Positions 9,730 through 21,389 of a stretch of DNA of 64,000 bases are shown here, piece after piece. Below the pieces are notes generated by a model, which saw nothing but the letters and a program-made list of their open reading frames with translations, did no database searches and was not told where the DNA came from. Source of the stretch: Rhynchospora pubera. Taxonomy: Eukaryota > Streptophyta > Magnoliopsida > Poales > Cyperaceae. Position 1 is the stretch's first letter. Each line of letters begins with the position of its first letter. Location of the stretch: positions 310,746,513 through 310,810,512 of the forward strand of contig CM051459.1 in NCBI GenBank assembly GCA_028095005.1, read 5' to 3'. Made by a program: the position numbers and the translations under genes.

Positions 9730-10268
9730 CTTCCTTGGCCGACGGTGACCCTCGATTATGTGCGCTGCAAAGTTCAACTCCAATTGTAGACTTCCCTGAC
9801 AATACGAGTCCTGACATTGGAATCGCCTACGAGCACCACCTTGAGGAGGTAGTCGTTGTGTTGGCAGTGAACAACGATATCTCACTGGTCTCAGGGCATA
9901 AGACGGCGAGCTGCGTGGTTGAGTATGCTCCAAGTGAGTGGCGGCGGTCTCGCGACAGTAAGGAAGGCAAAGGAGGTGTTGAGGCGGAATGAAGAAAGTT
10001 GTGGCCGACCCGAGATTCACCGTGACAGTGACTGTGCCGTTAGATCGCCTGGATGCCTCCACTGATTGAATTAGATGTTGCGAGACCGTTGTCTTGAAAT
10101 TGAGCTGAGGGGATGACGACGAGTATTGTGCTGATTGAGAATTGATCGACGGATTAGGATAATCCAAGATTGACAAAGGTAGATCGCCATGGGTGGATGA
10201 AGATGATAAGACAGATCTGAGTAATGGATCGGAAAAAAGGAGATCTGATGCTTTGTTTTATATCTCAA
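9730..10268 (-). pseudogene. Rab-type small GTPase fragment, broken (first-exon part)
   Basis: On the minus strand near 9855-9818 the frame reads NDYLLKVVLVGDSNV, a close match to the beta-1/P-loop start of Rab GTPases of the Rab11/RabA type (DYLFKVVLIGDSGVGKS). Shortly after, in another frame at about 9792-9772, comes KSTIGVE, the switch-I segment of the same family. The residues expected between the P-loop Lys and switch I are missing and the P-loop Gly-Lys-Ser is destroyed. Frame changes and stops follow. An ATG lies at 10190 after a UTR-like stretch. A functional Rab needs about 210 residues, so this is a captured and decayed gene fragment. The Rab identity rests on two short motifs in the right order. 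Confidence 0.5.
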
Positions 10269-10342
10269 TAAAAGATCGACATAGATTGAAATAGGGGATC
10301 TGGAATTATGCTCTCAAATCTCGCTCACAAACGGATTTTGAA

Positions 10343-10645
10343 TTGTTGAAAGTGATGAACGGATTTTCAATTCTGTCATGGCAAGCAAGGCCGATAATAG
10401 CAAATATCGCACAGCACATGGAAACTCTAAGAAACATGGTTTGTATTCAGCATGTGAGCAGAGAAGCTGTTAGACCAGCCCATGATATGGCCAATCACGC
10501 AAGGAGGAGGGGTGTCAGCTATCAGGGCATACCTATGGCAGCAATTATGTGCGAGCACAAAATTGGAATTGAAATTGATTCAACATTCTTCCAACAAGTC
10601 CAAGAGGCACCGCCTTGAGTAGATTGTTAGATTTTTATTTGTACC
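10343..10645 (+). pseudogene. LINE-type RNase H C-terminal fragment (5' part of split LINE tail)
   Basis: The frame encodes WQARPIIANI, then IQHVSREAVRPAHDMANHARR, which is the C-terminal signature of plant LINE/RVT_3-type RNase H domains (IxHVxREANxxADxLA). The catalytic N-terminal half is missing. The frame stops at 10616-10618. The 3' UTR-like sequence is interrupted at 10646 by a solo LTR and resumes at 14310, ending in poly(A). It is a 5'-truncated LINE copy or a related RNase H gene remnant, without activity. Confidence 0.6.
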
Positions 10646-12257
10646 TGTTGAACCCTAAAATATTGCCATAATTACCGGACGACGGTACAAAAATTTTTGA
10701 GGCTACTATAAGCAGTCGAATGGGGGTTCATGATTAAGAAATAAATTTTCAGACTAGCCTAATTACCCCGGATAAATCGGGAGAACATATTCGCGAATAT
10801 GACCATTAAAAATTTCAATGCCATGCCAAACCAAGTGGTCTAAATTTTAATGCTAATATTAATCATGTTAATTTAGCATGCAATATAAATTTCTTTGGAT
10901 CCATGAAAAGCATAAATTACACCTCGAGGTACAAATAAAAAGATAGTAGTATAACTTCATGTATATTTATACATGAAATATACGACTATACATCAGATTG
11001 TGGCAAGGGAAAAGGGTGAAAACATCGCATCAAGATTCGTGTGACAAATTTTCCATCATCATCCATGATCAAATAATATTTTGCTGCTTTGACCCACATT
11101 GCTTCAGCCCGGCCCACATCAACTCAAACAAAAAAAAAAGGAAAGCCCAAATAAAAAAAGGGAGAGAAACGGCCTGGCCCAAGCAACTCATCTCCTCCGT
11201 CTCTCTTCTTCGTTCCGATTTCTTCTGTTTCTGACGCACGCCATGACGAAGAGAACCTCCTCTGACGAACGCCATGACGCATGAGATGGACCCCTCCTCT
11301 CGCACGCCTGTTGAAAAACGAAGCCAAGTAATGATGGCAGGGAATGGAATCTCGTTCTCCTCTTCTTCTCGCGCTGGGCACAGGAGCTCGCTCATTGCTG
11401 TCTCCTCTTTCTCTCTCACGCAGCTACTGAAACACAATGATTCCATTGGCGCACCTCAACTCACCTCTCTGCCACGCCATGATGACTGAGCATTTAATTG
11501 CGAGAGAATGGAATCCCAACGCTAACAGATAAGTTTAATTCCATACTCTCCAGTCGGTTTGAGGTGAAGAAGGCTCCATTCTTCATGGCCTGAAAATTCG
11601 AAACATGCCAAATTGATGGAAATGAGACCCAATTGATCCAATTTCATGATTAGATAACAATCAGGGAGTATTAATGGAGCTATCTGAATTAACAATTGAA
11701 AGAGTTATGAAGTAAAACCATCAAAACCATGGAGCAGCTGTGAGCAAATTTCAGAAAATGAGTAGTACATGGTTGATGCTATATTGATTCCAATACCTAA
11801 AAAAAATGCATATGAAGAACCAGTACAGCGAGAGGAGAAAGAAACGGTAAATGTGCATAAGTTGTTCTTGGGCTAAGGTCAGTCAACTGTTCCTAAAAAA
11901 TGATGAATGAAAGCAGCTGCAGGGTTCAAAGAAGATTTGTAATTGATAAATCAAGGAACAACTCACATTAAATCAAGATGAGACTGGAGGTGACAAATTG
12001 AAAAGAAAATTGGCAGCAAGAGATTCCTTACAGCTTGAGGAATTATTGCTTGTTGAAATGAGAATGCTGAAATGAATAGTGTCTCACTGTTGGCATAGTC
12101 AGTGAGAACAAAGAAGTAAAAAATTCCTTAGGTACAAGCAGTGAGGCCTAGTGTAAAAGAGGTAAGATGCCCAGAGAAAAAGACGCAGGGGTAAAATAGT
12201 CCAATTCCCTTGAAGTTCAGATTATTAGTGCCATCTACAACATCTCTCCCTTTCTCC

Positions 12258-12264
12258 TATAAAA
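12258..12264 (+). promoter_or_regulatory. TATA box of the solo LTR
   Basis: CCTATAAAAGGGCATC lies about 1.6 kb into the LTR, followed by a C/A-rich leader with a CCAAGCTCTCACC start-like segment and an AATAAA-like ATAAATAAAA at about 12408-12417. This fits U3/R organisation on the + strand. Confidence 0.55.
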
Positions 12265-13228
12265 GGGCATCAGATGGCCATGCAGCAACCAAGCTCTCAC
12301 CTCTAAAAAAAACGCATACACACATGCTCTGAGCATCAAATCATCAAAGAGAAGAAGCCAAACCATCTTCAAGCAGCCACCCAGAGAGCATTAAATTAGG
12401 ATAGCTATAAATAAAAAAAACAAAAAAAAAGAGTGTTTAGTAGAAATAGTAACTTTATAATTCCAGTTGTAAACAATCATCTTGTAAGCTACATTTGGTG
12501 AAGTAAGAAGATTATCCCCTTTTCCTTGGCCAAAACTTGGAATATGGATTAAAAATATTTTGTTTGTATTTTGGTTATGGTTTTGGCATGACTGTATTCT
12601 CCATATTTTTCTGGATCATCACCACTAAAAACCCTACCAAATATATTCCTACCATTATTTTCTCCTAGATGTTATGGAGAAAAGTCGTTCCGGCAAAGGC
12701 TCGGAGACTCATGATCAAATCCCTGAAGGCATGGATAATATTATAAAATTCAGAAAGTCATACCGGGATACTGGCACGACTGGGCCTAGTACTCCGTTTA
12801 TGACTTGAGATAAAGCTCATCATAACCCCAAGTGATCAAAACCACCAGACGGTCATCGTCACGACGAGGGTGGATAAAAAAAATGGAGACACTAAGTACT
12901 GTTGCTAACAAACAAGAGTACTAGTGAAATATCAAGCTCAATGACCTGGTTAAATTGAGACTCGCTAGCCTCAAAATGATGGATAGTGAGATCTATAACG
13001 ATGTCACGGGACTCTATCAAGAGACCCGAAATAATATGCAAATCAGATGAAGACCAAAACAATATTCAAGCAAACTGATAAAATTCCAAAGAGAAGACAA
13101 ATTACACCGCAAGATATTATCGGTGAAGAATATGGATTCAACCACATACGAGCAGAACTCTTTGCAGTCTGAGAAAAGCTCACAATGTTGTCCCAAGCCT
13201 GCTGAGACGATGGAAGCCACCATTATCA

Positions 13229-13525
13229 AAGGCACCCGCTCCCTCGAGAAGGCAGGAGGTCCTATCTTGAGTGTATGCAATCTACCCGCCAGAGATAACA
13301 TATGCCAACAACGCTGACACAGGCACACAGCATTATGATCCTATCAAAGATATGCAAATATTGTCACTATGGACAAATTCCACATCATCATACCCGTACC
13401 TTGGGGAAAGATCACACTTTTATTTCAGGAGTCTACGATTATCTAAGGCACCCGCTCTCTCAAGAAGGCAGGAGGTCCTAACTTGAGTGTTTGCAATCTA
13501 ACCGCCAAGGATATATTGAGGCTAA
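13229..13525 (+). repeat. Direct duplication inside the solo LTR, offset about 216 bp
   Basis: AAGGCACCCGCTC(C/T)CTC(G/A)AGAAGGCAGGAGGTCCTA occurs near 13229 and again near 13446, each followed by CTTGAGTGT-TGCAATCTA-CCGCCA. The copies are diverged. There is no coding signal. Confidence 0.7.
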
Positions 13526-14309
13526 CACTGTAGCTGTAAACGACTCCCTCAGATTATATTAAAGACCTTATCCCACATCATACCGCCGCATCAGATATAT
13601 CCATAATCCTTACCCAAATAATATTCTTATTCAAAAAAAAAACTTCAACATGTTCCTTGGTCACATTACTTATGTCTCAAATAGCTCGATAATGTCGACT
13701 TGTTTAATGATCTGATCAAGAATCAGACGTCACTTATAAATACAAAATTCATACCAGAAGAGCCTAAACCTCAATCCCTCATATTACAAGGAGAACTCGA
13801 AAAACGAGAAGATTACAAGTGTCCAGCGACAGCAGTTAACCGAAACCTCTACAAGCTTAGAACTCCAAAGACTGATGTCCCCTGCAGTCCAAAGTCCACA
13901 AAATATATATATTAATATGATATATTAATATTGAATTATAGTAGTAATATTAATAATAAAAAAAAATAACAAAAAAATAAGTGCATGATAGGACCGCTAA
14001 TTGCATATTTACAATTCCCTAACAGCTCACGACACACAATCCTTTGATTTTCCCGATCTAGAGGTGCTCCTGACCATGTCGGAGGTAATTAACTGTAGGG
14101 GCTTGCGCCTACTGGAAAGAAAGGACCCCTTCAAATAATAAACCCTCGTGAGAACTCAAGAGTACAGTTACCGCGCTTTGGGGTGGTATCGGTACCGGCC
14201 TCTTGAGGCTCACGAGGGGTATCTGATCCGCATTCTTTTATGCCCCTCAATCCGAGACCGTATTTTCCTCTGTTGATCCAAGGGCCGTGAAAAAGTGCGA
14301 GACAGTACC

Positions 14310-14511
14310 CCCATAATTTTATGCTTAGGTTTTAATAATTTAATCTTTTTCTTTATTTTCTTTTGAGGGTCTTTTCTTATAGCATTGTTTAGTTTAACAC
14401 TCGGGGTTTGTACTAGGTAAGATTTTCAGGCGTAAACTTGCTACTAATTTGTACTTTTTTCATGAAATTTAGTTAATGCATAGCCTACAGGCAGTTCATC
14501 AAAAAAAAAAA
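14310..14511 (+). mobile_element. LINE 3' UTR and poly(A) tail (continuation of 10343-10645)
   Basis: Joining 10645 to 14310, minus one GTACC copy, gives a continuous T-rich 3' UTR that ends with TTCATCA12 at about 14494-14511. The poly(A) run on the + strand agrees with the + strand RNase H frame upstream. Confidence 0.6.
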
Positions 14512-14539
14512 ACAGTGAGGCTAGACAAAAAGTTCAACC

Positions 14540-14741
14540 TTACTACTTCCCAACCCGAATCTGCTCCCGCGCGGGACCGTCCAGCGCAGTCTACGAACCG
14601 TCCGATCTGATCTGGACGGTTCGGGCCTATCAATCAGGTTACATGCACGGAGCTCCCTTTGCCATTGAGATTAAATCATACGGCTCACAGTGGTGCGCTG
14701 GATGGTCCCGCGCGGGACTGGATCTCATTTCACTACTTCCA
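14540..14741. repeat. Short foldback element (MITE-like)
   Basis: CTCCCGCGCGGGACCGTCCAGCGCA at 14566-14590 is repeated in inverted form at 14695-14719 with two mismatches. The flanks CTACTTCC (about 14543) and CACTACTTCC (about 14731) are also shared, as direct copies. The core CCCGCGCGGG is itself palindromic. No target duplication was confirmed. Confidence 0.55.
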
Positions 14742-17058
14742 GCATTGTACAAAACGATTTATTATATATTGCCAACTACCCCTTGAGTAAACGTAGTATT
14801 TTTAAAATTTTATTGAAGTCAATGCAAAATTGCAAGCTGACATGAAACCAACACGTACGCACGTACGTTCATTTCGGTAGCTTAATTTATCTTTTTAATC
14901 AGACTCGTTTTCTTAAAAAAAAAAAAAACAACAACATGATAGTGAGAGAGAGAGAGGGATCGGACCAAATGCCTTCTTATATATTATTCTTCACAACAAT
15001 TCGTATAATTAATAAACTAAAAAAATTATATTATAATGAATTTTACTCAGATTAGTGTTTTCTTTTCCCTCTTTTAATCCCAAATTAACCCCTTCTCCCG
15101 GTGTTCAGAAACAGATACTATTAATTGTTGCAGCAGAATAAGTCCAATTCTTTCAAAATTTTATGTCTGTTCAATTTATCGATTTAAGAATGTCTCGAAT
15201 ATGAGGTAGTTGATTACATTCAGAAAATCATTCATAAATATTTAATTCGTAGAAATTATTTCCCTTCATCAATATGTAGATATCCATTAGACAGGCTGAA
15301 TTTTAAGTTAGGAATCAAATATTTAATATTGTTGCGAGCTCCATAATCCACATGGCATTAAATGGACAAAGTGCGACTTCATTTGATTAGCGTTTCAGGC
15401 CCAAAAGGATACACAACAGGCCTAAGAAAAGAAAGGAAGAAAACGTATTACATATATCATCTATATATTTAATCCCGTTTCACTAAGTCACTGTTCTACA
15501 CTGTTTTGCTTCCGCAGGCACCAGTGACACAGCACCCCCTGCCATTTACGCAGCCCCAGCCACCATACATAGAACAACAAAGAAAGGATATGCAGGTCAT
15601 TATGACTCCACCGTCGTCTGAGGGGATTATCGGGCACATAGCACGTACATCAGAAAAGGCTTTTAGCAAGACAACATAGCCTTGCAAAGAAAGCCTTATA
15701 TGTCTTGCAGAGAATTTTTGCAACAACGTTTTTCATTTTGCAATTGGTCATGTAACGAGGGTCTGTAGAGTGTTTTTTCCGTGTGGGTAAAGACCGTCTT
15801 GCAAAACTGCAAGACCCTCATGGGGACTATTGCAAGAACTAACGCTCTTGCAAATCTGTTTTTAATCCGCTAGAAAAATGCGGACAATCATTAATTAACA
15901 TTTTTGTTGCAAGACTCTACGGTCTTGCTAGTTTTCTCGCCAAACAAAATCGAAGAATTAGTGAGATTTTTATTTGCAACATTAAAAAGTCTAGCCAAAT
16001 TAACTTGCCAATTTGCATTCTATTTAGATTTTATATTTATTTTTATTAACAAATTTAATTGATAGAATGAACTGAATAAAATTACACACGGTAAATTTTA
16101 TTTATTTAAATACAAAATCAAAACATTATAAAGAAAGAACACAACAAAATATTATTAATAAAAAACTATAATTAACTTAAATAACATTCAATGTATTTAT
16201 AACACAAAATTTTATACATTCAAATTTTAATCCCTCGATTTCAACTATTAAACATTTCAATACAAGGCCAATGATCTACTTCATCCGTTACACTACCACT
16301 TGAAAATTCCTGCTCGACATGTTCTGATAGGTCTTCATTTCCCATATCATATATTGTGGTTTCACTCCAATGTCAACTAGGCATCCTGAAATTAACCCAA
16401 TCAAACTAGAATAATGGCACATCAAACATAAAATTGAGAAATAAGAAAGAACGAATACAAATCTTGATGTGCTATAATCTAATCTAATGGCACATATAGT
16501 AATGTTTTCACCACTAAAAGAAAGCACATGTGCCTACCTAAAAATCAATGGCATACAACATACCTTCTTTTTTGGCTCTCTCCAACCAACTGGAGACAAA
16601 ATATAAGGTTCACAGTTCACAATATAATTTGGAACATATTTATCTCTATAGTTTATTCACAATATTTTTATTGAATTGAGAAATCACTAATCTTATCTAA
16701 ACATTTTCCAAACCAATTATGAAAACTTTTTACAGGACAAACACATTTAAGGTATATATATTAAGTACCTTAATGAGTGCTCTGCTCAAGCTTGTCAAGT
16801 GTCTTATGCACTTCTTTGGAACTCTGGCTAAAAAGGAATCTTTCAACTCATGAGAAATTAAACTGAAAATTTACCAACAAAATGTTCTAATGCAAATAAA
16901 AATCAATTAAAGTGAAATAACTTTAGTATAGCTGCTGGCGCTGATTTCCTCTCTTGGAGTTGTTTGTCAGGAAGGTAGCTTCTTAACTTTATATCAACAA
17001 CCTGCATACAATGACTAGTACCATAAGAGAAGCATAACAGCTTCATACTTGTACCTAA
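14742..17058. repeat. First copy of a 2.3-kb direct duplication
   Basis: From GCATTGTACAAAA to CATACTTGTACCTAA the sequence matches 21271-26504 (minus the insertion at 21395-24321) with only scattered differences. It includes clusters of CTTGCAA/TTGCAAG motifs in both orientations (about 15640-15930) that resemble the subterminal repeats of a DNA transposon. The outer boundaries show no clean TG...CA ends, so I treat it as a duplicated segment rather than LTRs. Confidence 0.8.
15518..15679 (+). pseudogene. Exon-like segment, conserved in both duplicate copies
   Basis: A strong acceptor (TTTTGCTTCCGCAG) is followed by 53 codons ending in TAG. The peptide is Pro/Gln-rich (APVTQHPLPFTQPQPPY, then EQQRKDMQVIMTPPSSEGI). 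The frame is intact in the second copy at 24977-25138 despite substitutions. I do not recognise the parent gene. It may be a captured terminal exon; the short length leaves chance possible. Confidence 0.35.
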
Positions 17059-17940
17059 ATATGGTTTACTCTTAAATTAATATGCAAGTTTACTCTTAAA
17101 TTAAGATGCAAGTTTACTCATAAGAGCCATGAAATAAATATGGTTTACTCTTAAATTAATATGCAAGTTTCATTTTCAGATTCTCTATTTATCTACTTCG
17201 TGCAGATCCTTATTAGGTTCTCTATTAGCTTTCGGATTTTTGTGCGGCTTCTCGTCTATTCCTCTCTATGGTAAGTGCTTTAGATTTCATCTTAATTTAT
17301 TTTTCTATTTCTTGATTTTTTTTTTCTTATGGCGCTAGAAAGGGATAAAAAAAAATAGCTTATACTAATTGCTTTTCAGGAAGCTCCATAAATATTCCTC
17401 TTCGATAATTTGTTGTTGTCCATTTTTGTAAATCATAAGGCCAGAATTTGGCATTCCTTTTTGCTCATTTTTCTATTTTTTTTCATAGTTCTTACTTTAT
17501 TATTTCTTTGTTGAGTTGGTAGATCCTGACTTGAAAAGAGCTACATCTTTCATATTTTCTCTTGGCCTCAGAATTAACCTCCATTTTTTCATGTGACTTT
17601 AGCTTAATTGATCGCCTATTGACCTGATTTTTTTTCTCTGCCTTCATTGCAGGTTCTATATGCTTATATGTTGGGGTTCTATATGTTGCGGTTTCGACGG
17701 AGGGACTAGCGATGCGTCTGTCACCATGGCTATGGCTAGAGAGAGAAGAAGGAGAGGTTGTGGATAGATCTAGACAGCGCTAGTTAGGGTTTGCTAATGT
17801 CTACGAAGATATTATGTTGAGGATATGGCGGCGGCTCTGAAATTTCTAAAGAAATTTGGGGGGAATTTTGGAAGGAAAATGATAGAGCGAAATAAAAATG
17901 TGATAAATTTTTATGATCATATAAAGTATAATGAGAATAA
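17059..17940. other. Non-coding, with exon-like traces
   Basis: Starts with short direct repeats of ATGGTTTACTCTTAAATTAA (near 17060, 17130). CTCTATGGTAAGTGC near 17267 is a good splice donor, and TTCATTGCAGGTTC near 17645 a good acceptor, with a short ATG-rich open stretch after it. Coding content is too little to call a gene. Confidence 0.3.
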
Positions 17941-19740
17941 GATGAAATGTCGTGTTGACAAGAGTTAATATTCTCAGTGTATCGTATCGTGTCGTGTCAA
18001 ATGACGAAATTGGTTGACATGACACGCATTATGGCGTGACATATCTAACACGACGTGTCAAGTCATATTATAATTTATTCACTAATTTATTAAAAAGAAT
18101 TTAAATAATTTTTAAAATAGAAAAATATAATAAATTATTGAACTTTCATGTATTAAAAAAATTAATGATTGAATAAAAACATTATGATAAAAATTATTAA
18201 ATTTATAATTTAAACTCAATATAATTTAATACATCCTAAACAATAATAAATTTTATCATGTCACGTGTCGTGTCATGTAACGTGTCAACTCGTGTTGTGT
18301 AAAGATATGTCAATATCTGGAAATCTCCAACACGACACGAGTTTGACATGACACGCCGACACGCACGTGTCATGCTAATTCCATAAATGTGTCATGTTGT
18401 GTCTTGTCAACACGCATGCGTGTTGTACCAACATTCTCGTATCGTGTCATTTTGCATTAGATGGTTTGGATCGATTTTGTACTTCTCAAATTGAAATGCG
18501 ATCAAATTTGAGAATATTGATTCATATATTTATCATTTCAGTGTGATAAATTTATCGTATGGTAATAGTACAAATTAATTTTATTTATAAATATTCATAT
18601 TCAATGTACATTGTCAAAAACTCAATATGCATGTGAAGATTCGTATATTTTTCTTTTCTTTTTGGCAATTCATACTAAAGGAAATTGCGTAGAGTAATAA
18701 TTATAATTATGTTTTATACCAACTGTTAGATTTGAATCAACAATCCAGATGATAAACAAGTCACCGATCTGTGGACTCCATCCATGAAAACACTAAAAGG
18801 ACCAATCTGACAACATCGGGTGGCAGCCCCCTATTAAATGGTTGTCAATATATGTTATTAAAACAATTTCTAAATATCGACAAAAAAGCTAACGGTTTTA
18901 AATAATATGAAAAATTGCATATGTTACATACTGGTTACATAATATGATATTATAAACGTATCGTGTTGACACGAGTTAATATTTTTAACGTGTTATCATG
19001 TCTTTGTCAAATGAAAAAATGGTTAACACGACACACGTTATGATGCGACACGTCTAACACGACGTGTCGTGTTAAACATGTCGAACTATTTTATAATTTA
19101 TTCAGTAACAATTCGTTAAAAATTACTTAGATAATATTTAAAATAGAAAGATATAACAAATGATTGAAATTTTATATATTAAAATAAAAAACAATGATTA
19201 AATAAAAATATTAATAATAAGAATTATTAAATTTATAATAGTAACTCAATATCATTTAATAAATTCTAAATAATTATATTTTTTATCATGTCAACTAGTG
19301 TCACGTGTCGGGTCACATGATAAAAGTATTAGATGTGTTAAACGTGTTAAGTCATATTATAATTTATTCAATAAATATTTATTAAAAATATTTAAATAAT
19401 TTTTAAAATAGAAAAATACAATAAATTATTGAAATTTCATATATTAAATTAAAAATAGCTGATTGAATGTAAAGATTATGAATCAAAGGTTATTAAATTT
19501 ACAATATAAACTCAATATATTTTAATAAATTCTAAATAATAATAATTCTCGTCGTGTCACATGTTGTGTCGTGTTGCATCACGTATCAACTTGTGTCGTG
19601 TTAAGATGCATCAATGTTTGAAAATCTCCAACACGACACGCTGATATGCACGTGTCATGCTAACTCCATAAATGTATCGTACTGTGTCGTGCCAACACGC
19701 GTGCGTTTCGTACGAACACGCCCGTATCATGTCATTTTGG
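17940..19740. repeat. Three diverged ACACGACACG-rich AT repeats
   Basis: Three copies (about 17940-18440, 18955-19315 and 19320-19735) each combine an AT-rich core (TAATTTATTCA, AAAATAGAAA, TTATTAAATTTA, AACTCAATAT, TAAATTCTAAATAAT in that order) with flanks dense in CGTGTCGTGTT and its complement AACACGACACG. No ORF. The family is unknown to me; it may be a decayed DNA transposon with many subterminal motifs. Confidence 0.6.
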
Positions 19741-20340
19741 AGAACACTCTTATCATGTACCTTAGTTCTTAGTTCATATATTAGTAACACAATAATTTAT
19801 CTTAATAGCCGGTTTGTAATATCTTATTATTACCAAGAAAATTTTTTATTTCGAAAAATTGATGCCAACCACCAATATATATGAAAAATTATTAAATAAA
19901 AAAATGTCATATGGGAGCAGAAAGAAATGACCCTTTCATTTTATTTATTATTTCTATTTTCATCCTTTCGTCCGTGTTATAAAAAGAGGGGAAAATATTT
20001 TATCAAATTCTTCTTGGTACGAAAAAATATTGGGTAACAAATTTTGGCGCCATGTATAAAAAAAATTATGAGGTAATTTTTAACGAATAGAGGTCGCATG
20101 AATTAATTGGATGAAAAAGGATTGAAGTGGGCTATTGTCCTTTGTTCTTTTCTTATTTCTTTTACTATTTTTTATTATATTTATTTTTTAAATATTATAT
20201 TCATTTCTATAAGCATATAAATTACATGATTAACGAAATAATTTTGACGTATTCATTTTGGCCCGCCACTTTTGATTTTATTTTTCGGCGCCAATATTGG
20301 TGGAAAAGAAGCTAAATAATTACTTGTCATTGTTTCGAAT
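19741..20340. other. AT-rich non-coding stretch
   Basis: No gene, terminal repeat or tandem array seen. Open stretches here are short and of low complexity. Confidence 0.5.
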
Positions 20341-20348
20341 ACTATCTG

Positions 20349-20430
20349 TAGCCCAGATGGCCCGCTAGGTACCGCAACGATTCCTAGCCTGATTCTTGAG
20401 TTCGATTCTTGGTCCAAGCAATATATTTGT
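20349..20430 (+). repeat. Probable tRNA-derived SINE head
   Basis: TAGCCCAGATGG (20349-20360) matches the pol III A box consensus TRGYNNARNNGG, and GTTCGATTC (20400-20408) the B box, with 40-bp spacing. A T-rich tail (TTTGTTTTTTTTAA) follows at about 20430. It does not look like a functional tRNA. SINE copies elsewhere would be needed to set the end. Confidence 0.45.
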
Positions 20431-21029
20431 TTTTTTTAATTCTGAAATTCTATTTGGTTTCATGCATATTTTGAAACATCATAACTCTCTCATTTGAACT
20501 CCGATATTAGCAAATTTTATTTCGTTCGAAAGCTTGTAAAATGTTCTACAACTCTATTATAATTTTATGAGTCAATATATGTCATTTTAATTTTGAAAAT
20601 CAAAGGATTTAATGATGTGTTATTCAAACTAAACATGTTTCTTACTTTAAATATTCATTCTTTCCATTAGTATTTTATTTTGAGTAAAGCTTAGTCACTA
20701 GAAATTTTTCGGAATTGATTTCAACCATGTTACTTACATTTATAAAATAATAAAACTGATGAATGGGTGGTTATTATTATTTTTTGATAAAGTAGTAGTT
20801 ATTTACATAGTGGTGGGAAGTTATTTATTTTTATACTTATTTCTTTTTCTAGTTTTTATTGAGATTTATTTCCTTTAATTGGTACGATAAAAATTAGTAA
20901 CTAATTTTGGCGAAAAATTTTGGTGCTATCTAAAAAACGTTCTCTGAAATATTCGACGCCATTTATGAAAATAATTTAATCATTCATGGAAAATTTTGGC
21001 GCTATCTAAAGCCTCTCTTAAATACTAGT

Positions 21030-21270
21030 GTTCATGTTTATATATGTCGGTATACCGACGTAAATTACACTCAGGATATTCGCGTCCATGTACAAAACTT
21101 GACAGCGTCTCAGTTTAGAATATTTATGTGTCCTAACTAATCTGTGTCGTCCTACCGACATGCACCTATTAAATGTTCTTCCGCCCGCTTTTTCCTTTCT
21201 GCGTCGCTACTAGATTTAGCGACTCTAATATATCGGTGTTCCGACACAGATAAACGAAATTCTAGTAGTG
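21030..21270. mobile_element. Right end of a CACTA-type DNA transposon
   Basis: The segment ends AAATTCTAGTAGTG, whose complement CACTACTAGAATTT is a typical CACTA terminal repeat. Subterminal inverted motifs TCGGTATACCGA, GTCGTCCTACCGAC and TCGGTGTTCCGA lie within 240 bp, as expected for CACTA ends. A matching left end was not found between 17059 and 21030. Confidence 0.6.
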
Positions 21271-21389
21271 CATTGTACAAAATGATTTATTATATATTGC
21301 CAACTACCCCTTGAGTAAACGTAGTATTTTTAAAATTTTATTGAAGTCAATGCAAAATTGCAAGCTGACATGAAACCAACACGTACGCA

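Larger units (their letters stand above)
10641..14309 (+). mobile_element. Complete 3.66-kb solo LTR with GTACC target duplication
   Basis: LTR body 10646-14304 starts TGTTGAACCC and ends GTGCGAGACA. The 5-bp duplication GTACC flanks it at 10641-10645 and 14305-14309. No internal region is present, so LTR-LTR recombination has removed it. The first 1012 bp equal the LTR start at 6053-7066. The last about 290 bp resemble, in the same transcriptional sense, the ends of the 7-kb LTRs of the 24-kb element (shared GCGCAAGCCCCTAC, GATCTAGAGGTGCTC, GAAAAAGTGCGAGACA). It lies in the 3' UTR of a LINE tail. Internally it has a TATA box, a 216-bp direct duplication and an AT-rich block (13905-13990). 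No gene is seen inside. Confidence 0.88.

Noticed and set aside
6053..11657. Complete 1.0-kb LTR pair enclosing 7067-10645
   Set aside because: The repeat continues past 11657 to GAGACA at 14304, where a GTACC duplication closes a solo LTR. The 1-kb match is only the shared first third of a longer LTR.
15496..15726. 76-aa minus-strand ORF conserved in both duplicate copies
   Set aside because: It is Cys/Gly-rich and opposite to the exon-like + strand frame, which has a proper splice acceptor. Conservation reflects the duplication.
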